Below are positions 56,254 through 64,000 of a stretch of DNA of 64,000 nucleotides, piece after piece. Under the pieces are notes generated by a model, which did no database searches, had not been told where the DNA came from, and was given only the letters and a program-made list of their open reading frames with translations. This stretch comes from an uncultured Oleispira sp. (GTDB lineage Bacteria; Pseudomonadota; Gammaproteobacteria; Pseudomonadales; Oceanobacteraceae), in the NCBI GenBank assembly GCA_913061415.1, contig CAJXUD010000002.1, positions 186,001 to 250,000 of the forward strand, in the 5' to 3' direction. The first letter of the stretch is position 1. Each line of letters opens with the position of its first letter. A program made the translations under genes and the position numbers.

Positions 56254-56290
56254 AAACGGAGTATAAGGCTTGCCTTATGCTCCGTTTTTA
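56254..56290 (+). terminator. Terminator of the nrtABC-porin operon
   Basis: AAACGGAGTATAAGGC (54-69 of 56200s) pairs with GCCTTATGCTCCGTTT, giving about 15 bp with a TT-centred loop, followed by a T-rich run. nasA-side genes therefore need their own promoter or readthrough. Confidence 0.92.
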
Positions 56291-56351
56291 TTTGTAGCCA
56301 ATAGAAACGATCACATTCAATTTTGTTCAGTAATTGTTGTAGGAAGTAGTG

Positions 56352-57602
56352 ATGAAAAAGCAGCTAGTAATCATAGGTAATGGCCTAGCCACCATGCAGC
56401 TATTAAAAGAGCTAGAATACCAGCAGACCTACCAAGTAACTGTACTCAGCGCCGAAAACGTTCCTCACTATAATCGTATAATGCTATCGTCTTTATTAGC
56501 TCAAGAAACCGATCTACAAAGTATTACCCCCTGTGATGATGCTTGGTACCAAGCGCGTAATATTCAGGTATTGCTCAATCATCGCGTTATCAACATTGAT
56601 ACTTCAAAGCAAATACTCAGCTGTAAAAATGACCGCGAATTCAAATACGACAAACTCATTTTCGCCACCGGTTCGCGCGCATTTATACCGCCGATGCCCG
56701 GCACTGAAATGCCTAACGTGTTAGAAGGCGTTATCGGATTTCGTAAATTAATCGATGTCGATTTTATGCAGCAGGTAACTCGTCATTATAAAAAATCCGT
56801 TGTTATTGGTGCAGGGCTATTAGGAATAGAAGCCGCGGTAGGTCTAGCTAAACAAGGTATGGACGTCACCTTGCTGCACCGCCGTGATGTGCTAATGAAC
56901 CGCCAAATCGACCAAGCGGCGTCTGATCTATTAATCAAAGAGCTAACACACCGAGGCATCAAGATTGTCACCGGCTTTGGCCCTCTTGGGCTAACCGGTG
57001 AGCAAATAGCTGAATCAGATTCTCATAAGGTTTGCGCAGTTGAGCTCGATAACGGTGAAGCGATCAGCGCTGATCTTGTCGTCTTTGCAACCGGTATTAT
57101 TCCCTGCACGCCTCTCGCTAAAGCCAGTGGTTTAAAAGTACAAAAAGGCATCTGTGTAGACGCGCAACTCAAAACCTCAGATGACCTTATATACGCGCTA
57201 GGCGAGTGCTGTGAATTTGAAGGAAATACCTACGGTTTAGTTGCACCGATTTGGAATCAGGCGCGTATTTTAGCGCAGCAATTATTATTAGCCCCCAGCG
57301 ATAAAATGCCTGTTTATACTGAAGAAGCCTTCGCGACCAAGTTAAAGGTGAGCGGCATAGATGTGCACTCTATGGGCATTATCAACCCTAATGAAAGCGA
57401 ACAAGAATGTGAAGTGATTGAATTCAATGATATCGAACGTTCTATCTATAAAAAAATAATTACCAGCAAGCAAAGAGTGATAGGCGCCGTGCTGTATGGC
57501 GATGTCGTCGATAGCCAGTGGTACTTCGAACTACTTCAACAAAAGCGCGACATTACTGAGATTCGAAAAAATCTAATTTTTGGCCAAGCCTTCTGCGCAT
57601 GA
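56352..57602 (+). CDS. FAD-dependent oxidoreductase, assimilatory nitrate reductase electron-transfer subunit-like
   Basis: A 416-aa flavoprotein of the pyridine-nucleotide-disulphide family, akin to NasC/NirB N-terminal domains and rubredoxin reductases. Features are the FAD-binding LVIIGNGLATMQLL, HYNRIMLSSLLAQ, IFATGSRAFIPPMPG, the NAD(P)H-binding VVIGAGLLGIEAAVGLAKQGMDV and LVVFATGIIPCTPLA, and YALGECCEF. It lacks the siroheme domains of NirB. Positioned directly before nasA, it most likely passes electrons from NAD(P)H to NasA. The start is ATG 56352 with AGGA upstream; the in-frame GTG just before is weaker. Its stop lies in a tandem repeat. Confidence 0.86.
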   Translation: MKKQLVIIGNGLATMQLLKELEYQQTYQVTVLSAENVPHYNRIMLSSLLAQETDLQSITPCDDAWYQARNIQVLLNHRVINIDTSKQILSCKNDREFKYDKLIFATGSRAFIPPMPGTEMPNVLEGVIGFRKLIDVDFMQQVTRHYKKSVVIGAGLLGIEAAVGLAKQGMDVTLLHRRDVLMNRQIDQAASDLLIKELTHRGIKIVTGFGPLGLTGEQIAESDSHKVCAVELDNGEAISADLVVFATGIIPCTPLAKASGLKVQKGICVDAQLKTSDDLIYALGECCEFEGNTYGLVAPIWNQARILAQQLLLAPSDKMPVYTEEAFATKLKVSGIDVHSMGIINPNESEQECEVIEFNDIERSIYKKIITSKQRVIGAVLYGDVVDSQWYFELLQQKRDITEIRKNLIFGQAFCA

Positions 57603-57642
57603 ATGTGACTGCGCATGAGTAGTGACTGTGCATGATATCTAA
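57594..57642. repeat. 16-17-bp tandem repeats across the stop codon of the FAD oxidoreductase gene
   Basis: TGCGCATGAATGTGAC (57594-57609), TGCGCATGAGTAGTGAC (57610-57626) and TGTGCATGATATCTAA (57627-57642) follow each other, with a decayed fourth (TGTGCGTGATAC). The first unit contains the TGA stop codon. Confidence 0.87.
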
Positions 57643-57677
57643 TGTGCGTGATACTTTAATACATTAACTTTTTCCAT

Positions 57678-57721
57678 TTTACGCACCAAAAGAGATCATC
57701 AGCTCTCTTTTAGTGCGCAAA
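57678..57721. promoter_or_regulatory. 18-bp imperfect palindrome between the flavoprotein gene and nasA
   Basis: The arms 57678-57695 and 57704-57721 pair at 16 of 18 positions with an 8-nt loop, centred on AAAAGAGA / TCTCTTTT. It may end transcription of the flavoprotein gene or, through its outer GCACC/GTGCG parts, act as an activator site about 90 bp upstream of the sigma54-like promoter of nasA. Confidence 0.55.
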
Positions 57722-57790
57722 TTATCTATTTTTCCTTCTTAATGCGACTTTTAGCCCAGCGTTTAACTATCGTTAAAAAAATTATCGCAC

Positions 57791-57806
57791 TGGCACCCTT
57801 CTTGAA
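57791..57806 (+). promoter_or_regulatory. sigma54 promoter candidate of nasA
   Basis: TGGCACCCTTCTTGAA: perfect TGGCAC, then TTGA at the -12 element with correct 10-bp spacing from GG to GA. The consensus C is replaced by A, so this is weaker than the nrtA element. It lies 43 bp before the nasA start. Confidence 0.55.
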
Positions 57807-57848
57807 TAGAGCTATGTCATATCAAGTGAGCTTAGCGAAAGAGAGACC

Positions 57849-60701
57849 ATGAATAACCTGCCAAACGATAGCTGTAAAACAACCTGCCCTTATTGTGGTG
57901 TAGGCTGTGGTGTACAAATGCCAAAAGATCTATCCCAGGCATCAGGGCTTAAAACTCACCCAAGCAACCTAGGTAAGTTATGCGTTAAAGGTTCTTCTCT
58001 ACACGAAACACTGTCGATTCAAGGTCGTCTTTTAAATCCAAAAGTTCATGGCCAAGAAAGTGATTGGGAAACCGCACTCAGCACCGTTGCTAATAAAATC
58101 CAACAAGTTGTGAAAGACCACGGCCCAAACGCTATTGCCTTTTACGGCTCGGGCCAACTGCTCACCGAAGATTATTATGTCGCCAATAAACTAATAAAAG
58201 GATTTATCGGCAGTGCCAACATGGATACCAATTCTCGCTTATGCATGTCATCTGCGGTATCGGCTTATAAACGTGCATTTGGTAGTGATACCGTTCCGGT
58301 ATGTTACGACGATATAGAAGCCACCGACTTATTAATTATTATTGGTGCCAACCCTGCTTGGGCGCACCCTATTCTTTATCAGCGCATGGTTGCCGCTAAA
58401 AACAATAACCCTAATTTAAAAATCGTGGTGATTGATCCGCGTAAAACAGCCAGCTGCGATATTGCAGATTTACATTTACCGATTAACTCTGGCAGCGATG
58501 CGTTCTTATTCAATGCGTTATTAACCTACTTAGCCGATAACGGTCATTGCGATCAAGAGTATATCAACCAACATACCGATGGCTTTGAACAAGCAGTACA
58601 ACTGGCAAGATCAGACTGTGAGGAAAAACTAGAGGGTGAAGAAAAGCTAGAAGGTGAGCGCAAAGATGAATGCAGTCATAAAAATAGCTTGGCAGATATT
58701 GCAAAAATCTGTGGTATACCCGAAGTGGATATTGCCCAACTGTTTAGCTGGTACAGCACAACCGAAAAAACCCTTAGCTTTTATTCTCAGGGCATTAACC
58801 AAAGTTCTTCTGGCACCGATAAATGCAATGCCATTATTAACTGCCACCTAGCAACGGGCCGTATTGGCAAACCTGGCGCAGGGCCGTTTTCAATTACTGG
58901 ACAGCCCAACGCAATGGGTGGACGTGAAGTAGGCGGCCTTTCAAATCAACTTGCGTGTCGAATGCACTTTGAAAAACCCGAAGAAGTTGATCGCATCACT
59001 CGCTATTGGAATGCGCCCAACATTGCCACTCAAAATGGTTTAAAAGCCGTTGAAATGTTTGATGCAGTTGAGAGCGGTGAGATTAAATTCATTTGGATTA
59101 TGTCAACAAATCCATTAGTGAGTATGCCAGAAGCAGATCGATTAAAAGCGGCATTATTAAAATGTGAAATGGTGGTTGTATCCGACTGTTTAGAAAAAAC
59201 AGATACGACCGAAGTAGCCGATGTCTTATTACCTGCGGCCAGCTGGGGAGAGAAAAATGGCACAGTCACCAACTCTGAGCGTCGTATTTCTCGTCAACGT
59301 AATTTCATACAGCCCATAGGCAATGCTAAACCCGATTGGTGGATCATAAGCCAAGTTGCACAAAAGCTAGGCTATACAGAAGCCTTTAATTACCAACATC
59401 CGTCTGAGATTTTTAGCGAGCACGCAGGGCTTTCTGCGTTTGAAAATGGCTATGACAATTTCCCTGCTCGTGATTTTGATATTTCAGGATTGGCCCATTT
59501 AAACCAAGAAGCCTATGACGAGTTACAACCGATTCAGTGGCCTGTGAATAAAGAATACCCTTTAGGTCGCCAACGTTTTTTTGCTGATGGTAAATTTTTC
59601 ACCCCAAATCAACGCGGACAATTTGTTGCGATCAGTGCTCGCCTTCCTGTTGCAAAGATAACCGATGCCTTACCGTTAATCATGAATACTGGGCGTATTC
59701 GTGACCAATGGCATACCATGACCCGAACGGGTAAAACCGACCGACTGCTGCAACACATTGCTGAACCTTTTGTCGATATTAACCCCGACGATGCTGCAGC
59801 GAATTCACTCAAACAAGATGACCTCGCGATTATTAATAATGATCATGGTGATATGATTGTACGAGTAAAAATTACCAAAGCTCAAACCCGCGGTAATATT
59901 TTTGTACCAATGCATTGGACCAGTCAGTTCGCGAGTAAAGGACGCATGGGCGTGCTGGTTAATTCAATTACTTGCCCTGTGTCTGGCCAGCCAGAGAACA
60001 AACACACACCCGTTGCCATCACAAAATACCCTTCGCAATGGTTTGGCTTTTTAATGCTGGCCGAACAACCCGAAGATCTGTCGTCTGTATCCGACTACTG
60101 GGCTCATGTTCCTTTTACCCTAAGCTCTGACGATAACAATGACGATAAGAATGACGGTAATACTGGCATTGATAGTGAAAATAAAAATCCACTAAACACC
60201 CAACAAGCCCATTATTATGAGTTGTCGGGTAAGCAATGCATTAATTCCGCTTACCTAGCCCTAAAAGAATTATTACCCGCAGGCGAAGCGTTGATCTTTA
60301 ACGATGTTCATAGTGGCACCCATCGCATCGCCATCGTAAAAGATAACCGCCTACTGGCGAGTTTATTTATAAGCCCTAATTTTGATTTACCTAACCGCCG
60401 CTGGTTAAGCCAAATTTTTAATAGCCAAAAACTCACCGACTTTCAACGTCGAGCATTATTATCGGGGCAAGAAGGTAATGCCGCCAGTGATCCTGGCACC
60501 ATTATTTGTTCTTGCTTTCAAATTGGTGATAAGCAAATTAAAAAGGCGGTTGAGAATGGCGCCAATAATACCAGCGACTTAGGTGCAACATTAAAATGCG
60601 GAACTAACTGCGGCTCTTGCATCCCAGAATTAAAAACATTAATCGAGCAATTTTCTGTGCCAGCCGAAGCGCTAGCCACAGAACTGGAATGTGAAAACTA
60701 A
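57849..60701 (+). CDS. nasA: Assimilatory nitrate reductase catalytic subunit
   Basis: A 950-aa cytoplasmic molybdoenzyme that reduces nitrate to nitrite. The N-terminus has the [4Fe-4S] pattern CPYCGVGCGVQ...KLCVKG, followed by the Mo-bis-MGD domains (YGSGQLLTEDYYVANKL, NSRLCMSSAVSAYKRAFG with the likely molybdenum-region Cys, LIIIGANPAWAHP, TGQPNAMGGREVGGL, TGRIRDQWHTMTRTGK). A C-terminal BFD-like [2Fe-2S] domain (CSCFQIGDKQI ... CGTNCGSC) is present, as in many NasA proteins. An insert near residue 260 holds a duplicated EEKLEG. Mature enzyme needs molybdenum cofactor (moeB at 29094). Confidence 0.96.
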   Translation: MNNLPNDSCKTTCPYCGVGCGVQMPKDLSQASGLKTHPSNLGKLCVKGSSLHETLSIQGRLLNPKVHGQESDWETALSTVANKIQQVVKDHGPNAIAFYGSGQLLTEDYYVANKLIKGFIGSANMDTNSRLCMSSAVSAYKRAFGSDTVPVCYDDIEATDLLIIIGANPAWAHPILYQRMVAAKNNNPNLKIVVIDPRKTASCDIADLHLPINSGSDAFLFNALLTYLADNGHCDQEYINQHTDGFEQAVQLARSDCEEKLEGEEKLEGERKDECSHKNSLADIAKICGIPEVDIAQLFSWYSTTEKTLSFYSQGINQSSSGTDKCNAIINCHLATGRIGKPGAGPFSITGQPNAMGGREVGGLSNQLACRMHFEKPEEVDRITRYWNAPNIATQNGLKAVEMFDAVESGEIKFIWIMSTNPLVSMPEADRLKAALLKCEMVVVSDCLEKTDTTEVADVLLPAASWGEKNGTVTNSERRISRQRNFIQPIGNAKPDWWIISQVAQKLGYTEAFNYQHPSEIFSEHAGLSAFENGYDNFPARDFDISGLAHLNQEAYDELQPIQWPVNKEYPLGRQRFFADGKFFTPNQRGQFVAISARLPVAKITDALPLIMNTGRIRDQWHTMTRTGKTDRLLQHIAEPFVDINPDDAAANSLKQDDLAIINNDHGDMIVRVKITKAQTRGNIFVPMHWTSQFASKGRMGVLVNSITCPVSGQPENKHTPVAITKYPSQWFGFLMLAEQPEDLSSVSDYWAHVPFTLSSDDNNDDKNDGNTGIDSENKNPLNTQQAHYYELSGKQCINSAYLALKELLPAGEALIFNDVHSGTHRIAIVKDNRLLASLFISPNFDLPNRRWLSQIFNSQKLTDFQRRALLSGQEGNAASDPGTIICSCFQIGDKQIKKAVENGANNTSDLGATLKCGTNCGSCIPELKTLIEQFSVPAEALATELECEN
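58620..58655. repeat. 18-bp tandem duplication inside nasA
   Basis: GAGGAAAAACTAGAGGGT (58620-58637) and GAAGAAAAGCTAGAAGGT (58638-58655) encode EEKLEG twice, in a hydrophilic surface insert. 14 of 18 bases match, and all the differences are synonymous. Confidence 0.88.
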
Positions 60702-60741
60702 TACTCGAAAATTAAGAAATACCGTAAAGGAATAAATAGTT

Positions 60742-61503
60742 ATGAATGACTCACATGTGATTTTAGTAGGCGCAGGCCCAGGTGATCCAGATTTATTAAC
60801 GATTAAAGCGCTAAAAGCGATTCAGAGTGCGGATGCTATTTTATACGACGCGCTTATTTCTGAAGAAATTTTAGCGATGATTCCAGATAACTGTAAACGC
60901 TTTAATGTAGGCAAGCGCTGCGGTGCACACAAAATGTCGCAAGCAGAAATTAATGAGTTTTTATATAAAATGTCCCTGCGCCATCAATGTGTTGTGCGCC
61001 TAAAAGGTGGCGACCCTTTTATCTTTGGCCGGGGTGGTGAAGAGCTGGAGTATTTACAAGAACGAAATGTAGAAACAACCGTCGTACCCGGAATCACCGC
61101 TGCAGCAGGTTGCGCTGCTAGCTGTAATATTCCACTGACTCACAGAGGCTATGGTAATTCATTATTACTGCACAGCGGGCATTCAAGTGCGGGAGAGTTT
61201 GATCCTACTCATACTGATAAAAGTAAGCAAACTCAGGTTTTCTATATGGGTATGAATCAAGCTGAAAGCATCAGCCGATACTTAATTGAACAAGGCCACC
61301 AGCCTGATACTGAAGTTGCAGTAATCTGCCAAGGCACGCGTAAAAATCAAGCATCACAACTTGGAACGTTGGCGACCTTGCCAGCCATGGCCGAAGAAAT
61401 GAAACATCTCACACCCGGGCTCATTATTTTAGGCAGTGTGGTGGGTCTAGCGACACACCAACAACAAAAACTACTGTTAGAACAAGAACGTCTTTCTGCC
61501 TAA
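60742..61503 (+). CDS. cobA: Uroporphyrinogen-III C-methyltransferase
   Basis: A 253-aa SAM-dependent methyltransferase that makes precorrin-2, the precursor of siroheme. Motifs are VGAGPGDPDLLTIKALKAI, GKRCGAHKMSQAEIN, VVRLKGGDPFIFGRGGEEL, VPGITAAAGCAASCNIPLTHRG and YMGMNQAESIS. It is the single-domain CobA/SumT form, without the CysG dehydrogenase/ferrochelatase part, so another protein must complete siroheme. Lying directly after nasA, it supplies cofactor for nitrite reductase, whose nirBD genes are not in this window. Confidence 0.95.
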   Translation: MNDSHVILVGAGPGDPDLLTIKALKAIQSADAILYDALISEEILAMIPDNCKRFNVGKRCGAHKMSQAEINEFLYKMSLRHQCVVRLKGGDPFIFGRGGEELEYLQERNVETTVVPGITAAAGCAASCNIPLTHRGYGNSLLLHSGHSSAGEFDPTHTDKSKQTQVFYMGMNQAESISRYLIEQGHQPDTEVAVICQGTRKNQASQLGTLATLPAMAEEMKHLTPGLIILGSVVGLATHQQQKLLLEQERLSA

Positions 61504-61510
61504 GCCCGAA

Positions 61511-61540
61511 TGGCATATGCATTAGTGGCATATGCATTAA
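61511..61540. repeat. 15-bp tandem repeat after cobA
   Basis: TGGCATATGCATTAG (61511-61525) and TGGCATATGCATTAA (61526-61540) differ by one base; they begin 7 bp after the cobA stop codon and end just before the stop of the convergent gene. Confidence 0.95.
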
Positions 61541-61543
61541 GAA

Positions 61544-62263
61544 TCATGCCGTTTTTTCTATGTTTCGATCATCACTAGGGTACTTAGCCATCGCATTAGC
61601 ATTAACGGCAGCGCGGGCTAAGCTAGCCTTAGCGGTTTTCTCACAATCGCAGACCGCTAAAACCATGTCACGACGAAACGATAAAACGGCGAGCAGCATA
61701 AAACCATAACCATTCATCTCTAGTACTTCTTCATAGAATCGGAAGTATTCGACCACAATTATTTCCTTATCAAACAGCCCACCCGAAGCGAGTAAACCCG
61801 CTGCAAGCATCAAGAAAACGGCAGTAGGCGATAAAATCGCTTTCTTAATAATTTCAATATAAACGGCTTTATGCTGAAAAGCCTTATACAATAATGGCAA
61901 CCAAACCATCAGCATAACCAACTTAAAACCTTGGCCATCAACAATAAAAATTAACCACTCAATGTCGGTTTTCTTAACGCTCATTTCTCTAAGAATAAAA
62001 CTAAAACTCAAAGCAGCCCCCAAGTACGCTAATAGACTTAGGCTAGCCGATGAGGCCTTAACAATATCCCAATTTTTCAGACTGCCTAATGACCAAAATA
62101 CAATACCAACTGCTAGCAATAACAGCAGCTGAACGTGCTCCATCAACTGATTTTCATCATAAAGATACGCTTTATCGTATTGAATTACGTGAATACTAAA
62201 CGCAGCCGTCAGAACGACCATCACAAAGAAGATAAGGTAACGGGAATTTAACGCAGTTTTCAT
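61544..62263 (-). CDS. Hypothetical polytopic membrane protein
   Basis: A 239-aa protein with about six or seven hydrophobic segments (YLIFFVMVVLTAAFSIHVI, HVQLLLLLAVGIVFWSLG, SLSLLAYLGAALSFSFILR, GFKLVMLMVWLPLLY, SPTAVFLMLAAGLLASGG, GYGFMLLAVLSF). Conserved-looking polar residues (ENQLMEHVQ, FRFYEEVLEMNGY) sit at helix ends, suggesting an enzyme or sensor in the membrane. I do not recognise a family. It is the only gene here in this direction and is not obviously part of the nitrate locus. Confidence 0.7.
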   Translation of the reverse strand: MKTALNSRYLIFFVMVVLTAAFSIHVIQYDKAYLYDENQLMEHVQLLLLLAVGIVFWSLGSLKNWDIVKASSASLSLLAYLGAALSFSFILREMSVKKTDIEWLIFIVDGQGFKLVMLMVWLPLLYKAFQHKAVYIEIIKKAILSPTAVFLMLAAGLLASGGLFDKEIIVVEYFRFYEEVLEMNGYGFMLLAVLSFRRDMVLAVCDCEKTAKASLARAAVNANAMAKYPSDDRNIEKTA

Positions 62264-62653
62264 AAGAATCTCTCGCTTTCATAATTTTGCGCAGTTTAAG
62301 ACCCTATAATTCACCTGATTAGTGGACAAAAATGGAACAGTCTTAGTGATATTTGAGAGATTTCTGAACAGACTACTGAATATAAGGCTTAGAGAGGATT
62401 TCAGTTTATTGTTAAGTATAAAATAAACAAAATTAAGTTATTAGATAGATTGTTCCATATTTATAACCAATAGTTTGATTATATCCTCAAACTTACACTG
62501 ACTGTCGGGCGAATCCTCGCCCAACTTCTATGCTTAACAGAGCACGATGCTTAGCATGCGCCTTTACTATATCACTGCATTGGAATATAGTAATAACTTG
62601 ACTGCATATACTTATACCATCAATTTATATTCACGACTGAGAGAGGACTATTT
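62264..62653. other. Divergent intergenic region before the efflux operon
   Basis: About 390 bp. It contains a GGGCGA...TCGCCC hairpin near 62507-62522 and an ATGCTTA / TAGCAT palindromic patch near 62530-62560. Promoters for both flanking genes are expected here, but no clear -35/-10 pair or operator was found. No adjacent TetR-type regulator is visible. Confidence 0.4.
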
Positions 62654-63811
62654 ATGTTAGCCAATCCACTACCGCTCATTTTTGCAGCTATGGTTTTTAG
62701 CCTAACCTCTGTATCTGCTTTCTCTCTGCCTATCTCCCTACAGATGTCTAGCCCTGCTCCTAGCTCTGCGCTTAAGGTAATAACGACCCAGATCGAATCA
62801 GCCCCCCATTACGTGCTGCTTGAAGCCAAATTAGAAGCGATTAAACAGAGTACGGTTTCCGCACAAACTCAAGGCATTATTGAAAGGGTAAACTTTGATA
62901 TCAACGATAAAGTTGAAGCCGGACAAGTACTGATTCTCATTAATAACAGCCAACAAAAAGCCGCATTAAGCCAAGCTAAAGCAGCGCTTGCGCAAGCCAA
63001 TGCGTTAAATAGCGATACCCAAACTATTTTAAAACGTAACCGTTCATTATTGAGTAAAAAGACCTTATCTCAAGGTGAGTTTGATAGCAGCCTAGCCCGA
63101 GCAAATAGCGCCGAAGCAGCAGTGCTCGCAGCAGAAGCCTTCGTAGAACAAGCACAAGAGCAAGTAACGTATACCCGAATTACCGCACCTTACTCAGGCA
63201 TTGTTCGTCAACGCTTTGTACAGCTGGGTGAATTAGTAAACCCAGGCCAACCGGTTATGACGGGCTTTGCCCTAAAACCTTTGCGCGCTGTGGTTGATAT
63301 TCCACAAACCCTAGCCACAAAACTTTCTACCCAAAATCTTTCTACCCAGATCCCAGCGAGTAATCACGCAGTAAGCCATTCAGCCAATCCTAGCATTCAC
63401 ATTATTGCCAATGGTAAGCAATACCCTACAAGCCAGTTCACCTTATTTCCTTATGCCGATAGCCGCTACAGCAGTGTACGTGCTCGTATCGATTTACTCG
63501 ATAATGCTAACAAGACTGAAGCCTTTCAATCAGCTGGCCGTGATCATTTAATGCCCGGCAGCTGGGTCAAGGTACAAATAGCCAACGGTGAACAACGGGG
63601 TATTTATCTACCCGCTTCTGCGATTTTCCAACAAGGAGAAGTCGCGAGTCTTTTTATTCAGCACAATGATGGCTTTAAATTACGCTACGTTCGTTTAGGG
63701 CAAACTCAACCAGACGGTCGCATTCGTATCCTGTCGGGCTTAGAAGCGGGTGAAAAGGTAGCAATCGATGCCTTAGCCGCAGCGATGATCAACGCACAGG
63801 AGACCCTATAA
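62654..63811 (+). CDS. RND efflux periplasmic adaptor (membrane fusion protein)
   Basis: A 385-aa HlyD-family adaptor with a signal peptide (LIFAAMVFSLTSVSAFS). It shows the lipoyl/barrel-sandwich half-motifs (STVSAQTQGIIERVNFDINDKVEAGQVLILI and a later YTRITAPYSGIVRQRFVQLGELVNPGQPVM), separated by a coiled coil (QAKAALAQANALNSDT ... AEAAVLAAEAFVEQAQEQ). A five-codon duplication LSTQN/LSTQI lies in the beta-barrel region. The stop overlaps the start of the RND permease (TAATG). Substrate is not predictable; no regulator is adjacent. Confidence 0.93.
   Translation: MLANPLPLIFAAMVFSLTSVSAFSLPISLQMSSPAPSSALKVITTQIESAPHYVLLEAKLEAIKQSTVSAQTQGIIERVNFDINDKVEAGQVLILINNSQQKAALSQAKAALAQANALNSDTQTILKRNRSLLSKKTLSQGEFDSSLARANSAEAAVLAAEAFVEQAQEQVTYTRITAPYSGIVRQRFVQLGELVNPGQPVMTGFALKPLRAVVDIPQTLATKLSTQNLSTQIPASNHAVSHSANPSIHIIANGKQYPTSQFTLFPYADSRYSSVRARIDLLDNANKTEAFQSAGRDHLMPGSWVKVQIANGEQRGIYLPASAIFQQGEVASLFIQHNDGFKLRYVRLGQTQPDGRIRILSGLEAGEKVAIDALAAAMINAQETL
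63324..63353. repeat. 15-bp tandem duplication in the efflux adaptor gene
   Basis: CTTTCTACCCAAAAT (63324-63338) and CTTTCTACCCAGATC (63339-63353), encoding LSTQN and LSTQI. Confidence 0.9.
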
Positions 63812-64000
63812 TGAACCACGAGCCAAACAGCCCGTTAGGCATTTCAGGACGCTTAGCCGCTAGCTTTCAAAATTCAGCGCTCACGCCGCTACTCGCAATT
63901 GTCGCACTGCTGCTTGGTTTTTTTGCCATTGCCGTCACGCCAAAAGAAGAAGAACCCCAGATTGATGTCACCTTCGCCAATATATTCATTGCCTACCCCG
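63811..64000 (+). CDS. RND efflux permease, N-terminal part (runs off window)
   Basis: The first 63 codons of an inner-membrane RND pump. The frame starts with ATG at 63811, overlapping the adaptor stop by one base. The visible residues include a first transmembrane helix (TPLLAIVALLLGFFAIAVTPKEEEPQI), with the TPKEEEPQID stretch right after the helix, typical of HAE1 heavy-metal/multidrug pumps of the CusA/AcrB superfamily. The rest lies beyond the window. Confidence 0.9.
   Translation, partial: MNHEPNSPLGISGRLAASFQNSALTPLLAIVALLLGFFAIAVTPKEEEPQIDVTFANIFIAYP

Overview
The window reads as a chromosomal segment of a moderately AT-rich marine gammaproteobacterium. The best guess from content is an Oceanospirillales-like organism: the standard gammaproteobacterial division and cell-wall (dcw) gene order, LpoA, DiaA, YacL (UPF0231), DUF2333, DUF1289, sulfate-permease-family and fatty-acid-hydroxylase-family genes, and a NasTS-controlled nitrate assimilation locus. 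The genus cannot be fixed from sequence alone.

Layout. (1) 1-12302, minus strand: the dcw cluster mraZ-rsmH-ftsL-ftsI-murE-murF-mraY-murD-ftsW-murG-murC (murC cut by the window edge). It is tightly coupled by ATGA or TAATG overlaps and headed by a sigma70 promoter and three 10-bp-spaced MraZ boxes. (2) 12758-16190: an acyl-CoA dehydrogenase, a His-rich CDF metal exporter and an orphan periplasmic binding protein. (3) 16304-18688: a complete IS66-family insertion sequence with near-identical terminal inverted repeats and a perfect 8-bp target duplication. (4) 18781-20735: the RNase P RNA gene (minus strand), with degenerate copies of its 3' tail plus terminator scattered downstream around two small orphan genes. 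(5) 20777-24708: an AraC-family regulator divergent from a membrane di-iron hydroxylase that has a strongly structured leader, then a SulP transporter. (6) 24774-30769: rsmI/lpoA head to head, yraN, diaA, yacL, moeB, prmC. (7) 31228-37563, minus: a DUF2333 protein, then a compact operon of TonB-dependent receptor, periplasmic binding protein and BarA-like hybrid histidine kinase. (8) 37803-49130: pyrophosphatase, RsmC, a 47-aa membrane peptide, MFS and RND/MMPL transporters, endonuclease III, glyoxalase I, DUF1289, hydroxypyruvate isomerase plus tartronate-semialdehyde-reductase-like genes, an HDOD protein and an AlkC/AlkD-like protein. (9) 49216-61503: nitrate assimilation: nasT-nasS, nrtA-nrtB-nrtC, a porin, a NasC-like flavoprotein, nasA and cobA. 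(10) 62654-64000: start of an RND efflux operon.

How the nitrate genes fit together. NasS (cytoplasmic nitrate sensor) and NasT (ANTAR RNA-binding antiterminator) are encoded just upstream of a leader containing a -24/-12 sigma54 promoter, a hairpin with an A-x-x-G-x-x hexaloop at the predicted 5' end, a second AxxGxx loop overlapping a long intrinsic terminator, and then the nitrate ABC transporter and porin. Two further sigma54-type elements precede nasTS and nasA. This suggests a two-layer control: nitrogen limitation through sigma54, and nitrate through NasTS. nirBD is not in the window, while cobA supplies the siroheme precursor.

The least expected pattern is a recurrent habit of 12-21-bp (mostly 15-bp) imperfect tandem duplications. 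They often lie within a few bases of stop codons or encode low-complexity protein tails (FtsW, MurE, RsmH, NasA, an efflux adaptor). At least a dozen occur in 64 kb and no annotated feature type explains them.
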